Source of the DNA: Coptis chinensis
Taxonomy: Eukaryota > Streptophyta > Magnoliopsida > Ranunculales > Ranunculaceae
Reading direction: 5' to 3'
NCBI GenBank assembly: GCA_015680905.1
Contig: CM027382.1
Location: 2,604,001-2,668,000, forward strand
DNA length: 64,000 nucleotides
The notes below the pieces were generated by a model. The model had not been told where the DNA came from, made no database searches, and saw only the letters and a list, made by a program, of their open reading frames with translations. The position numbers were made by a program, and so were the translations under genes. Each line of letters begins with the position of its first letter. The first letter of the stretch is position 1. This document shows positions 49,100 through 60,322 of this stretch, in pieces.

Positions 49100-51845
49100 T
49101 GACAACAACACAATAGGTGAAAGCAGGCATATCGTTGTGGATGAACAAACTTACTATGAGTAAGATCACTTTCTACTTAATATTTGTGGATTTTGCAAAT
49201 AGAGAGTTCATGTATGACATAAGTATGTACGCTACTATGACTTTCATAGAGGTATGCAATATATATGTATTGCTTAATCTTAAGCTTCCTATTATGATAA
49301 AAGGATCCCTTTGATGGCATGGCCCTTCGAAGAAAACAAGAAAAGTGATAAAACTATATATGTATATCAGATTATGGGATTTATACTTCACCATGTTATA
49401 TCGGCAATGGACATAAATTGCAAATTCTCATGCTCAATTGTGATGGATTCTCAGTCTTCTATGTATTTGCATTTTGTCATTAGCATCGTGTGATGTGCAT
49501 AGGCTGATTAAGATCAATTATTATTATTATTATTTTTTAAGCAAGTGCCACACGATATATTTCCAATAATGTAACGTCCTATACGCATTCTTCTATTATT
49601 AGCCTTTAAATAAACTTTTGGATTTCTGAAGTCTGAACGAAATTGTTGTAATGTTTTGAATGACTTTGAAGCGTATTTGATATTAATATCAGAGGTGGAT
49701 AGTTATATTTGTTTAAGGTTCATTGAAAAGACTATCTGCTAAAAGTATTTTTATTTGTTTTATTTTATTTTATTTAGTATGTATTTAGGAAAATGATATT
49801 AGTTATATAGATTTGACATATTTCAAGTTTCTTAGCATTGAGAGTGGAGGGTCATTGTTTTTGTATGCAAACACCGTTGGGATTGAAAAGTGGTGTTTTG
49901 CCTGTGAAGGTTTTATAAATAAGTCAAATTGAAATTATTCAGGTCGTAGATGGGATTGGGAGCAAGGTTCTTTTTTTGGGTAGATAAGTGTTTATTCTAT
50001 TAATGAAGTAGAAAGGAAAAGGAAAAATGTAGATAGTAGAAACTATGACAAGTCCAATATTTTCAACTAGCAAATGTACCATCTCAAGTGTATATACAGT
50101 TTTCAATTAGTAATAGGTTTTGATAATTTGTTTGTGAATTTGAGCATCGTGATTGTGCATGTTTTGATTGCACCGGAAACATGTGTCATCTTTGTTGATG
50201 ATATTTAATTAACTGGAAAAGTGCAAAACATTTATTAGCAGGTGTGGTGTTGAAGTGTTGAACGAATGACCTCCAGATTGGTAGTTTTAGAGAGTTGTTG
50301 TTAAGTCGCAAGGCATGCTTTCTTAGCAACGAAGTTCGTGGTGGTGGTCATAAACGTACTCAGTGTAAGGTTGATTTTCCCATTTATTGTTCTATAATTT
50401 TCATCTTGAAATTGGTTATAGATAAGAAACTTTTTTAGTGACACAACAAATCCTTATCTTATATACGTGGTTTAGTTATTGCATTATCTTTACTATAAAG
50501 AAAAAGCTTGGGGTGTGAGCGAAAGCGAGCAATAGTGCAAGTGTGTGTTTGTCACGGTGGCATTTTAGTAAATAGCATCTGTAATAGGGGAGAGATCGTA
50601 AATTGCGTTAATTATCATAGCTTCTCGAATTATCAATTTTTCCTTTCTCCCTCTTCGTCTCCCACCCTTACTCTCTGCTCAAGCTATGATCTCTCCGCCC
50701 TATCTCATTGTGTCTATAATTTTTTTATTTATTTTTTGTTTAGTCTCTCTCTTCGTCACCCCCGCTTCTTTCTCGACTCAAGCTTCTTAAGTTATTATTG
50801 AATATTTTATAAATTCGTCACCTCTCCCTCTATCTCTCTTTCTCTACAAAAATGTTTCTTTTTCGACGATTGTGAGAATGTGAGGTGCTTTTCTTTCCCT
50901 ACCTCATTCAATTTCATGATTTTTTTTTAATTATTAATTTCTACTATTATCTCTTCATCCACTAACAATAATTGCGATTAATTGAACTGGTCGTCCATTA
51001 GCAATAAGTGCAACTAATTGAATTGTGTAGGAACTAACTTGATTGCTTTCAATAAGATTTAGGTTTTTCCTCCTGTTTTGATGGATTTTATTTTATTATT
51101 TTTGATGGGGTTTATAGGTAATAACTACTAAACCATACCGGAAGTTAAACTTTGAACAAACTCTAAAGTTTTAGGTAGGTTTGGAGTGTTGAGTCAATTT
51201 TTTAAGGATGCTTCCAAAATTACTGAACCTAAGTCATCTTTTATAGTTACTCCGGCTAAAAAATGAAAAGGTCGAATATATGAGTAGGACTCCCCTACTC
51301 TTGATGCACAATCTTATTCAAACACACATTCGCCAATGGAGAAAATTCACTTTGATAATGAGTCTGAGCCAGTTACTCACCAATCTCAAGTTCATTTGGA
51401 CGGGTAATGCAAACTTCTATTATTGTAATGCAAACTTGGTTTGTTTAGAAGAAAAATTTTCCCTCTTGCATATTTTTTCTAAATTCGTAGCTAATGCACT
51501 TTATAAATTCTTTATTGGGCATGAGTTGTGAGCAACAATACCCTCTTATTATGAATATCATGATATGTCAACGACACGTTACATATGTTACCAAGTGAAA
51601 TGATTTTACATTAAGCTCAATCCATCTTGATGAGAATTATTGTTGCTATCTCATTGTTGTGGAGTTAAGTCCAATCTGAGCATCTTCTTGAGTTTACCAC
51701 ATGCTTCGGTGATATCACTAAGAGCTATTTTTTTTTGCTGATGCAAGGATTTTCAAGGTTGGCATCATCTTGCTTTCTTTACTACCTTTTTTGTAGCTCT
51801 CTCTCTTTCTTCATTTACTGATTTTTAGGTTCATTAACTAATTTA
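49100..51845. other. No confirmed gene
   Basis: AT-rich DNA with short frames. A CT-rich, leader-like stretch lies at about 50620-50860. A 38-codon coding-like frame ending near 51406 includes SPMEKIHFDNESEPVTHQSQ, but I can assign it to no family. Confidence 0.4.
51836..51845. repeat. Target-site duplication of the LINE, left copy
   Basis: AACTAATTTA, repeated at 53365-53374 directly after the poly(A) tail. Confidence 0.7.
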
Positions 51846-53364
51846 CAAAAAAGGATGGAAATTCACAAAAAAGGATGGAAGCTACCTCACTTACCACAAA
51901 CCTTCATCGGTTTGGCCAGGTCTTCGAGGTGCACTGCAGGATGTACAACCTCTCACTGGATGGATCATCAGCAAAGGCGACAAGGTGGATCTATGGAGAG
52001 ATAATTGGGCAGGGCAATCGGTCATGGGGCTGCTCCCAGAGGTGAACTGGTCTGGTTTCAAGGCAAAGGTCGCAGATGTTATAGAGGACAATAAGTGGAA
52101 GTTTCCAGAGGCAGTAACTGAAGTATTCATGCGGCTGGGCATAGACTTGTCCTCTATCCCACAACCTAGTGGGGAAGAGGACATTCGTATTTGGAAACCA
52201 GAAATTGATGGCACTTTCACAGTTCAGTCTGCGTTTGAAGCTATTAGACGGAAGAAGAACAAGATCTCATGGCATAAGAAGCTATGGGCAGTGCATCTAC
52301 ACCCCAGAACAGCTTGTATAGCGTGGAAGCTGCTGCACAAGGCGGTACCAACAGAGGACAGAGTGAAAAAGGTAGGGGTCAATCTTGCATCACGATGTCA
52401 CCTCTGCCAGCAAGAGGAGGAAAACGTTTAGCATATGTTATGGGACTGCAGCAAGGCTCGAGAAATTTGGGCATGGGCAGCAGACTTGTTCGAACTGAAT
52501 ATTCGGGAGCATAGCTTGAAAGCTTTACAGAGAATAGCAAAAGGGAGAAGCTCTATCGTCCAAGACTTGTGGAACGCGGCCATAGTCCACATTATGGTGC
52601 AGGTATGGAAAACCCGGAACCGAGAGCACTTCGAGGACATCCCTATCCGCTTGAGTTTCATTAAGAGAGAAGTGCTGAAGGGGATCAAGGTTTCGGGCTG
52701 GCTGTCCAAAGGCAAAAAACGCAATGACATGCAAGAATTTCGCATTCTTGATAGGTTGGACGTACATGTGAAAAGCGCACCAGCACAGTCGATCCAAGAA
52801 GTGCACTGGGTCGCTCCAGTGGGCAACGTAATCAAATGCAACACTGATGGATCAGCCCAGGGAGTTCCTAGTAAGGGCGGGGCTGGTATGGTATGCGGAA
52901 TAAGGAGTTAGCGTGGTTGGGGTTCCGGGCCGTGGTCCGGCGGGTGGGGTAGACGGCTATCATGCGAATGTGACCATAGTCATGGCAGCCGAAAGCAGTG
53001 GAGATGGATTGGGGTTGCATATGGATAGAAGCCACTTCGTAAGCTGCTTTGTAAAAGCTTTCAATGGCGAGGCAATCCCATGGAGGTTTCGAGCGAGATG
53101 GAAGCGAGCAATCGCCCGTTTACAACACTGGAAGCTATCACATGTCTGGAGAGAATGCAACTTTAGCGCGGATGCAGCCGCAAGGAAGGGATCCACTTTA
53201 TCGATGGGCACTTCAGTATGGCACTCTTGTAGACCAGACTTTGTCTCTAAGATAGAATGTCCCTTTAGGACATATTATCGTTTTAGTTGATACAGTATGT
53301 AACTTGTATTATCTTCGACAATTCCTTCTTTAATAAATTTTCTTACTTGCGTGCAAAAAAAAAA
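51846..53364 (+). mobile_element. 5'-truncated L1-type LINE (zinc-binding and RNase H part)
   Basis: The body reads SSVWPGLRGALQDVQPLTGW, GDKVDLWRDNWAGQ, WKPEIDGTFTVQSAFEAIRR and LHKAVPTEDRVKKVG, then CHLCQQEEENV-stop-HMLWDC. This is the zf-RVT zinc-binding domain (CX2C...HX4C) found after reverse transcriptase in plant L1 LINEs; a TAG stop sits inside it at 52430. It continues to an RNase H start, NTDGSAQGVPSKGGAGMV near 52840, then a stop and a frame change. The 3' end is AATAAA-like sequence and a poly(A) of 12 (53355-53366). The 10-bp duplication AACTAATTTA at both ends proves target-primed insertion. At the 5' end ACAAAAAAGGATGGA is doubled. Reverse transcriptase and endonuclease are absent. 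Confidence 0.88.
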
Positions 53365-53374
53365 AACTAATTTA

Positions 53375-54700
53375 TTTGTTTCTTTGATGTTAACTTTGAT
53401 ATTGTGTTGTAAGTCACATTAAGCCATGTTTTTACGTTAATGAATATGATAATGATCATTGTGATAATGAATTGTTTAGTTACTAATATTTTTATGTTTT
53501 GCTATGTTTTCACTTTTCTAATGATATATAGATTTAAGTTGGAGATGCTGCACTCGCTATCTTATTTTTTCTTTACATAATTTACATAGTACAACCTCTA
53601 CCGATATGAAGTATTCTTCTTTTAAATAGCTACCCTCTGTACAGGTTGTGTTTTTTTTTCCTGTTGTTTTGTTGTTGTGTTCTGTATAGATACTATGATT
53701 TTTTCTTTTTTGTTTTTATATATATAATATTATTGTTGTTGATTTTTGTGTAGTTTTTTGTATAATAGCTCCTATACAATCTACAGTTGAGCATGCCCTT
53801 GCCCCCCTACTAAGCGTGACCATAATCAATTATTTATTTATCCTTAAGCAAGAGTATGTTAACCATCTTACTGAAGTACAAACTAGAAGATGCGTGAGAG
53901 AAGTTAATCCTTCACTTCTAGCAGTTCCAACTATATCAAACATGATGGACGACTTCTAGGTGCGGTTTACAGCAGGTTCAAGTGTTATAATGTTATGCAA
54001 GCATAGTTTAAAAGAGGAGAATTAGTAGTACTGTTAGCAAAGAGATTACAGACAGTCAACACAGTGGTAATAGGTGACAACGAAAACTTATGAAGGTTGT
54101 TGTAGTAAAGGATAGCAGTATGAGATTAGAAGACCATTGTAATAGTATTTAGAAAGCTTTTGAAGAGTTACTTTCAAGTGATTTTACAGTCGGTTTTAAA
54201 TAGGTAAATGTAATTATGACGCTCATAATATAGCTAAATGGGTAGTGGGTATATAACTCTGTACAACCTATGTTTAATTTAAGTATTAAAGTATCAATGC
54301 AAAGTTTGTGACTTCCTATACTGTTAATACGTGCATTACACATGCATATCTCTACACTATATGATAGCCGGGTTTTCCGGAACTAACTCTCACCATCGAA
54401 TAGGCAAAGTTTAATCTCTCTATTTATCTAATTGAGAAGTACCTCCCTCACTGAAATTATAACCAGCTCCCCCTTTATTAATAATTTAGAAACCCCCCCC
54501 CCCCCTTTTTTCAATTAGCCCCCCACTGTTTTTATTCCACACAATCAGAAACCATGGTACCTATCGATCTTGAAAGACCGGTTTAAAGACTGAACAACTG
54601 ATGTGTACCTCAGTTTGCATACTTGTTGCTAGTAATATGTGAAACAAGACCGAAAAATCAAAAAGTGAAGTCATGTGCTGACTTAAGTGAAGTCATATGT
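53375..54700. other. No gene recognised; possible Helitron 5' end and homopolymer
   Basis: AT-rich DNA. TCTCTACACTATATGATAGCC at about 54350 resembles another Helitron 5' end, but no matching hairpin-CTAG end follows. A run of 12 C starts near 54494, followed by six T. Confidence 0.35.
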
Positions 54701-54844
54701 CATGTGCAAAGTTTCAATTAGGCTTTGGGTTTCAGGTCCTTTATAAACATCCATAGAATAAGTTGGAGGCCCATTTAGAGGCCCGCATTGGAGAAGCAGT
54801 TTTTCGCTAAGGTCCGTTAAATTTGGAGATAGAGGCCCGTATCC

Positions 54845-54864
54845 AGGCCCCATTGGTGATGCCC
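54845..54864 (-). repeat. MITE-like terminal motif just upstream of the mTERF gene
   Basis: An exact reverse complement of 48238-48257. The DNA to its left (about 54720-54844, with GGCCC-rich phrases) would be the element's body. It ends about 95 bp before the mTERF frame and may have disturbed its leader. Confidence 0.35.
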
Positions 54865-54960
54865 TAACAACCCCATCTTTGTTTTACTTGAAATCTTATA
54901 GTGCAAAACCCTTTAACGTCTCCAAAGCCCTTGTAGTTCCTTTGCTTTTCATAGTATGCA

Positions 54961-56100
54961 GTGTCTTGTTTAGTTGTTTGTAGAAAATTGCTGTTTCAAG
55001 CCAATAGAGGTAGAAATCTGAATGCCCGATTCGTTTATATACAAAACCCATTCTCCAAACCATTCTCAAAGCGTACTGAAAATGATTGTTCATTCACAGT
55101 TTCTTATCTTGAAAACTCGTGTGGTCTCTCCACTGAAGCAGCTATTAAAGCTGCTAAAAAAGTACACTTTGAGAGCACAACTAATCCTGACTCAGTTTTG
55201 AAGCTCTTCCAAAAATATGAATTTACCAATGCTAAAATCACAACTATCATCAGTAGATACCCTGTGGTTCTCTTGTCCAATCCAAACAAAATCCTTGAAC
55301 CCAAACTTCAGTATCTCAAACAGCTTGGTTTTTCTGGCACTGACATATGTCAATTCGTTACAAAATGCTCTAACGTTTTACATTCCAGTTTAGAATACAC
55401 GATCATCCCGTGTTTCCAACTGCTCAAGATGTTACTGCCAAGAGAAGAGAATGTCGTTTCAGCAATAATCAAAGGGGGTAGTGTTGCGTTTCTTCGTTTG
55501 GATCCTCAGAAACATTTGGAGCCCAAAGTTCAGATCTTGCGTGATCTTGGTGTACCAGATTCTAGTATCGCCAAACTAATCTTGATTGGACATCGAACAT
55601 GTGGGCAAGAAAATGACAATTTTAGTGACGCGGTCAAAGAAGTTCTTGAAATGGGTTTTGATCCTTCTGGCAAGATGTTCGTCTATGCTGTTCGAGAAGT
55701 GTCAAGTGCGTGTAAGGCTAAGCGAGAAGCGAAAATGGGAATTTTTAGAAGTTTTGGCTGGTCAGATGAAGAAATTCGTTTGGCGATTAGACACCAGCCT
55801 ACGTGCATAGCTATTTCAGAGGAAAAGCTTAGGATTGGATTAGATTTTTTCATGAATGGAAAGAATTGGGAGGCTGAACGTCTTGCCAAAAACCCAAACG
55901 TACTCAGTCTTAGCTTGTATAAGCGGATTATTCCGAGGTTGAATGTTATTGAGTTTCTGATCTCGAAGTGTTTACTTGAGAAAGACGTATACCTTGTCAA
56001 TGCATTGTTTATTACTGATGAAAAGTTCATCAAGAAATTTGTGGGCAAGTATAAGGACAAAGCCCTTGAACTTATGGAGTTATACCAAGGTAAGTTTTGA
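54961..56100 (+). CDS. mTERF-domain protein, organelle-targeted
   Basis: An uninterrupted frame of 379 codons, the usual length of single-exon plant mTERF proteins (about 380-400). Residues 1-40 are basic and hydroxylated without acids (CRKLLFQANRGRNLNARF), like an organelle transit peptide. From about 50 on come repeated mTERF motifs: SYLENSCGLSTEAAIKAAKK, ISRYPVVLLSNPNKILEPKL, LEPKVQILRDLGVPDSSIAK, FGWSDEEIRLAIRHQP and ISKCLLEK, ending ELMELYQGKF as in family members. These helical repeats bind nucleic acid in mitochondria or chloroplasts and act in transcription or RNA processing. Oddity: the frame begins at GTG, there is an in-frame TAG at 54952, and no in-frame ATG occurs before about residue 155 (LLKMLLP). 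The start must therefore be a lost ATG, a non-AUG start, or a spliced upstream exon (TTTTCATAG and ATGCAG are possible acceptors). Confidence 0.85.
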   Translation: MSCLVVCRKLLFQANRGRNLNARFVYIQNPFSKPFSKRTENDCSFTVSYLENSCGLSTEAAIKAAKKVHFESTTNPDSVLKLFQKYEFTNAKITTIISRYPVVLLSNPNKILEPKLQYLKQLGFSGTDICQFVTKCSNVLHSSLEYTIIPCFQLLKMLLPREENVVSAIIKGGSVAFLRLDPQKHLEPKVQILRDLGVPDSSIAKLILIGHRTCGQENDNFSDAVKEVLEMGFDPSGKMFVYAVREVSSACKAKREAKMGIFRSFGWSDEEIRLAIRHQPTCIAISEEKLRIGLDFFMNGKNWEAERLAKNPNVLSLSLYKRIIPRLNVIEFLISKCLLEKDVYLVNALFITDEKFIKKFVGKYKDKALELMELYQGKF

Positions 56101-56666
56101 CTGACTTAATTTGGTTATCTTGTTTTTGTTTCCCTAAGTTTGGGGACATCAGAATTAAGTATCTGAAAGTGTGTGATATTGATATTTTTTGCGTATCAAT
56201 TTTGATCCTTTCTAAGTGTGCTTCATTTGTACTTTTCAATATACTTCCATGTTATTTGCTGTCTCATCAAGCTCCATTAATTTTAGATGATGTTCTATTA
56301 GTTGGATAATATTTTTTTTAGGATACGAGAATATATTTATTAGAAAGAAAAAGAAAAAAAGATTGACGGGTATGTAATACTGTTTGTTCCCTACGAAAGA
56401 TCAGAAAACAACAAAGATGAAATCTTTCTCCTATGTGCGTGTGAGCCAGGTTATCTCTTGTTGCTGACTAGGTTCTATCACAGTTTTATTTGTTTCAAGC
56501 ATAGATAATATCAATTAATTAAACAAATAAATAGCAGTTCTATCTGCTAATTGTTTGTTTGAACATCATATACTGTCTAACTCATCCACTTTGGTTTCTC
56601 CAAATTCCTCAACGGCAAGCTCAATAGAAAATTCTTCTATCCAGTGAGACAGATCAAGGAGAGACC

Positions 56667-58653
56667 ATGGAGAAACACGGTTGTGAAAAAATAGAGTTGG
56701 ATGATGCCAAGTATTCTTTACCTGTGCCTTTGATTGGGTTATACATAACCACAGCTTCTCTGGTATGTCTCGTAGCTATGCTTTATGACATTGTATCCGG
56801 ATTTCGTCACAGGAAAAGATGGATACCATGTCGACTGTTCTCATTGAATTCAGTGACATTGACTCTACTTTCTGCAACTGCAAAACTCCCAGTGGACCTT
56901 ACAACACCAATGCCAAGTGCTCTTGATCAAATTTCAAAACTTACTGCGACCACTCTTATATGCATATCAATGGGATTTTTTATGCCTTCTCTCGGAGCAA
57001 ATCAGAAGTCGGATTGTTTGACAAACATGGCGGTCTTGAGCATTTTGGTGGTGACGGTTGTAGTCAACATTTGTATACAAATTAACACGGGTGTTATCTT
57101 CACGTTCAAAACAGAACATATCATAATAATGTGCTGTATGCTAGTACTGCTCTTTCTGATGTGGTTCTCTGCTGTCGTAATTAACCGTCAAAAGGATCTT
57201 TTTCTTGATATTAACAAAGATCTCTTCACAAAGAGCCATGGAAGTTTGTTAGAGAGATTGAAGTTGGCTTACTTGTGTGGGCATAACTCAAATCCTCAAT
57301 TTGTACAAAGTAAGCACCAAAATTGTCAACTTGTGAGTGTGATTGCATCCCTTGTTTAGCTATATTGATACTAGCTGGATGTATTTAGAATGCATACTTT
57401 GGAGTTCTGTCGAGGGGTTTCTGCCTATGTGGATAATAGTTGTGATGCAGATTGTAACTATTATCGTGGGAAGTTTTGCCACTAGCTTTAGATTCTTTGC
57501 GTTGTATAGCAAGACAAGAATGAATTATTATACACATGAACGTAGAAATAGATTTAGAAAATTCGAATAAGTCTGACGAAGAAAGAGATTCAAGAAATTC
57601 GAGTCCTTTTCTCGCAGTGAAGCTAAGCCAGCGTTTATGTAATCTGACAGAGGCTCTAATGCGGTATGTTACTTGCGCACTTGTTATTGTCTACATTCCA
57701 TTTGACTGTGTGTTTGCATTTCTTCTCTGCATCTGCAAACCATGTTTTGAAGACATATAAAGACAACACACAGATAGAGGACTATGAACATCTGATTCCC
57801 ATAAGTGACCTGAGGCTGGATGAGTGGTCTCTGGGGAAAAGTGTGAAGGAAATGAAAAGATGGATGCAAGTGAGAGCGAGCGAGTCACTAATTCATCTGT
57901 CCCAACTCCTCTCAAAAAGTCCTGATCCCTCTCAAGATTTGCACACAATGGAACTCAAAGATCCAGCTCATCCTAATCAAGAGGGTATTGAAGTGTCCTC
58001 CCTTTCAGTGGCACTCCTTGTAAGAATCGCCGAAGTTTCTCTACCACCCACACTTGGTGAATCTCTGGTACAAGCCTACAAAGGAGCCCATGAAGTGATT
58101 CAATTCATTGATAAGAGAGATAATTCTGTGAGCTTGAAGAATAGGAAGAGATTAAAACTTGCAGAAGCTGTATGGACAGGTTACAACTTTAGTAGCCTTC
58201 TTCTTGTAATTCTTGAGGGATCTAGCTTGCAGCGGGCACTTGTGATCATTGAAGGGCTAAAAACTGCATTGCCTTCTGATTTCATAGGGAATGAAGTAGG
58301 TGCCATCGTAACTTTTGTCAGTCGTCATGACTACTTTTCCATTCAAGATCTGCATGATTTTATAGAGAAAATGTTTGTTGGCATGATGCGTATACTCTTA
58401 ACTCGATTCCCACATGCAATACATAAAGAAGTAAATGAATGCCCAGCTGAAGAATTTGATGAGAGGCTAGGACTTGCATTGCGACTCGTTTGCCAAATTC
58501 AATTGTTGGAACTCCAATTCAATGGTCGTTTCCTGCAGGAGGTACTATCCCGGTTCGGTAACCTCCCAAGTTGATGTTGCTCAGGGTCAGATTAATACAA
58601 TATGGGAACCTTCTCCCGTCATTGACGATAGTGTAACAGTTGAACTTGCATAA
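56667..58653 (+). pseudogene. Plant-specific multi-pass membrane protein, frameshifted
   Basis: The frame starts MEKHGCEKIELDDAKYSLPV and carries four strong membrane segments within 230 codons (LIGLYITTASLVCLVAMLYD, LTATTLICISMGFFMPSLGA, MAVLSILVVTVVVNICIQI, HIIIMCCMLVLLFLMWFSAV), then stops at 57357. The family sequence carries on in other frames: a membrane segment MWIIVVMQIVTIIVGSFATS, then ALVIVYIPFDCVFAFLLCIC, then a long soluble C-terminal part (57738-58574) with SSLSVALLVRIAEVSLPPTL and LQRALVIIEGLKTALPSDF. The natural tail, SPVIDDSVTVELA with stop at 58651, needs one more shift. About four frameshifts in total. I know this as a large plant family of uncharacterised proteins with an N-terminal membrane domain, often clustered in trees; no function is established. 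A truncated sister copy lies at 59690. Confidence 0.7.
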
Positions 58654-58987
58654 GCTTATCTGGAGCGAAAAGAATAACTGCATATGTACCCACACGTTTT
58701 CTTTTTATAATGCCTAGATCTTAACACTTGGTTGAGTTTAGTTTTTAATTTCGTGCTTAGTTAACGTTTATCTTATGCAAATCTAGGAGCTTTCTTTTAA
58801 ATTTCCAAGTAGAACAATAGTACATTATAAACTGAGCTCTGGTTAGTACTAACTTGTAGAACAGGTGCACTGAAGTAATCAGATTGAACATCCAGACCGT
58901 TATTTCTTAGCATATATGGTTCAGTTCCCTACATTTCCTTTATTACTCAGCAGTGATTCAGCCATTGGATCCCATCTCTATCTCTAG

Positions 58988-59352
58988 TCTCTACTATTTA
59001 CTAGTATAACTGTTAGCAGTGGAAGTGAGCGGAGAGTGAAAGAGGGAGAGGGAGAGGGAAAACGAGAGATTGGGGACGGACATACAGAAACCTACCAAAG
59101 TACATTTTGGGCCACGTACCCCACACCCCTCTCACAAACGTTTGTTGCGCTCACTTGATAAGTGCTAATTTTGCTCACTTGATAAGTGCTAATTTTTTGA
59201 CACGTTCACGACTTAGTTTTGAGCCAAAAGTTAAAAACACACACACACAAATCAAAAGAGAGAGACCGTAAAAGAAGGGCGTAGGTACAAGTCTCGATAC
59301 ATGTGGGCTGTACTAACTTTAGCACACGTGCATAGCCCGTGCATTTAGCTAG
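58988..59352 (+). mobile_element. Short non-autonomous Helitron
   Basis: Starts TCTCTACTATTTACTAG and ends with a hairpin-like GCACACG...CCCGTGC, then ATTTAGCTAG at 59352, followed by T. This end style (CCCGTGCATTTAGCTAG|T) is typical for plant Helitrons. Length is about 365 bp, with a purine-rich middle and an internal doubling of GCTCACTTGATAAGTGCTAA. It lies between the two copies of the membrane-protein pseudogene. A related fragment is at 32270-32440. The base before TC is G rather than A, so the exact start is uncertain. Confidence 0.6.
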
Positions 59353-59689
59353 TTTTCCATAAGAGCAAGTCCAGTGGGGGCTAAAGGCAAATATAGCATT
59401 CCAACCACAAAAATGTCATTCCAATGGGACTGCTAAAAGGGTCTTAAATTTGGAAGCGAGCTATGGAGTTCGTTTCTTGGTGAGATCGTCTACTCGACCC
59501 GAGTTATTTTGAAGCGAGCTCGCAGGTCGAGTACGAGAGATCGGTTGGTGGTGACATCACTCTGGTTGCGAGTTGAATAGGTTGCCACCTGAGTCGAGTC
59601 ACTATGAAGCGAGCTCTGAGGACGAGGATATGAAGTTGGTTGTTAGTTCTACACATATTGGACACGTGTGTGGTATTCATTGGATGTGA

Positions 59690-60322
59690 ATATTGCTCCC
59701 TCACAATGGTATTCAAGTATCTTCTCTTTCCTTGGTACTCCTGACGAGAATTGTCCAAGTTTCTATACCATACGACCTTTGTAAATGTCTAGTACAAACA
59801 TACACAGAAGCTCATGAGTTGATTCGATTCGTTGATAAGAGAATACATTCTGTAGGCTTGAAGAACAGACTCATATCTAGACTTGCACAAGCTAGTGGAC
59901 AACCACAATCTAGCTAGCTTCCATCGTGCACTTGTGATCATCAACGGACTAAAAATTGCACTGCCTTCTGATTTAGTATGGGATGAAGTAGCTGTTGTCA
60001 TCACGAATTTCATTAGTAGTCGTGAGTACTCTTCTCTTGAAGATCTATACAATTTTATGGAACAGATGTTTGTTGACATAATCCATATGTTCCCAGCTCA
60101 ATTCCCGCATCCACATTCAAAGAACTGAAAGAAGTAGCTGATAGCCCTGCCGATTTGCCAAATAATGATGTTGGGAACTCCAATTCAGTGGTCATAACCC
60201 GGTAGGAAGTAATATATCAAGTCTGGCAGCCCCTTGAATGAACGATGCCCAGAGTCGCCGGCATGGACGTCGTTAACTCTTTTCCTGCCACCCATGATGA
60301 TGTGATAGTTCAACTTGAGTAG
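59690..60322 (+). pseudogene. Truncated second copy of the multi-pass membrane family (C-terminal part)
   Basis: The frame GIQVSSLSLVLLTRIVQVSI, YTEAHELIRFVDKR and HSVGLKNR parallels GIEVSSLSVALLVRIAEVSL, YKGAHEVIQFIDKR and NSVSLKNR in the gene at 56667. After a shift, FHRALVIINGLKIALPSDL matches LQRALVIIEGLKTALPSDF, and the end HDDVIVQLE with stop at 60320 matches DDSVTVELA. The whole membrane half is missing. It is diverged from its neighbour and has its own breaks, so it looks like the relic of a tandem duplicate, not a recent copy. Confidence 0.7.

Noticed and set aside
54350-54370. Another Helitron 5' end (TCTCTACACTATATGATAGCC)
   Set aside because: Good resemblance, but no hairpin plus CTAG downstream and no second copy, so I mention it only in the gap note.
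59360-59660. MITE starting AGAGCAAGTCCAGTGGGG
   Set aside because: The left end resembles common plant MITE ends, but I found no matching inverted end downstream.
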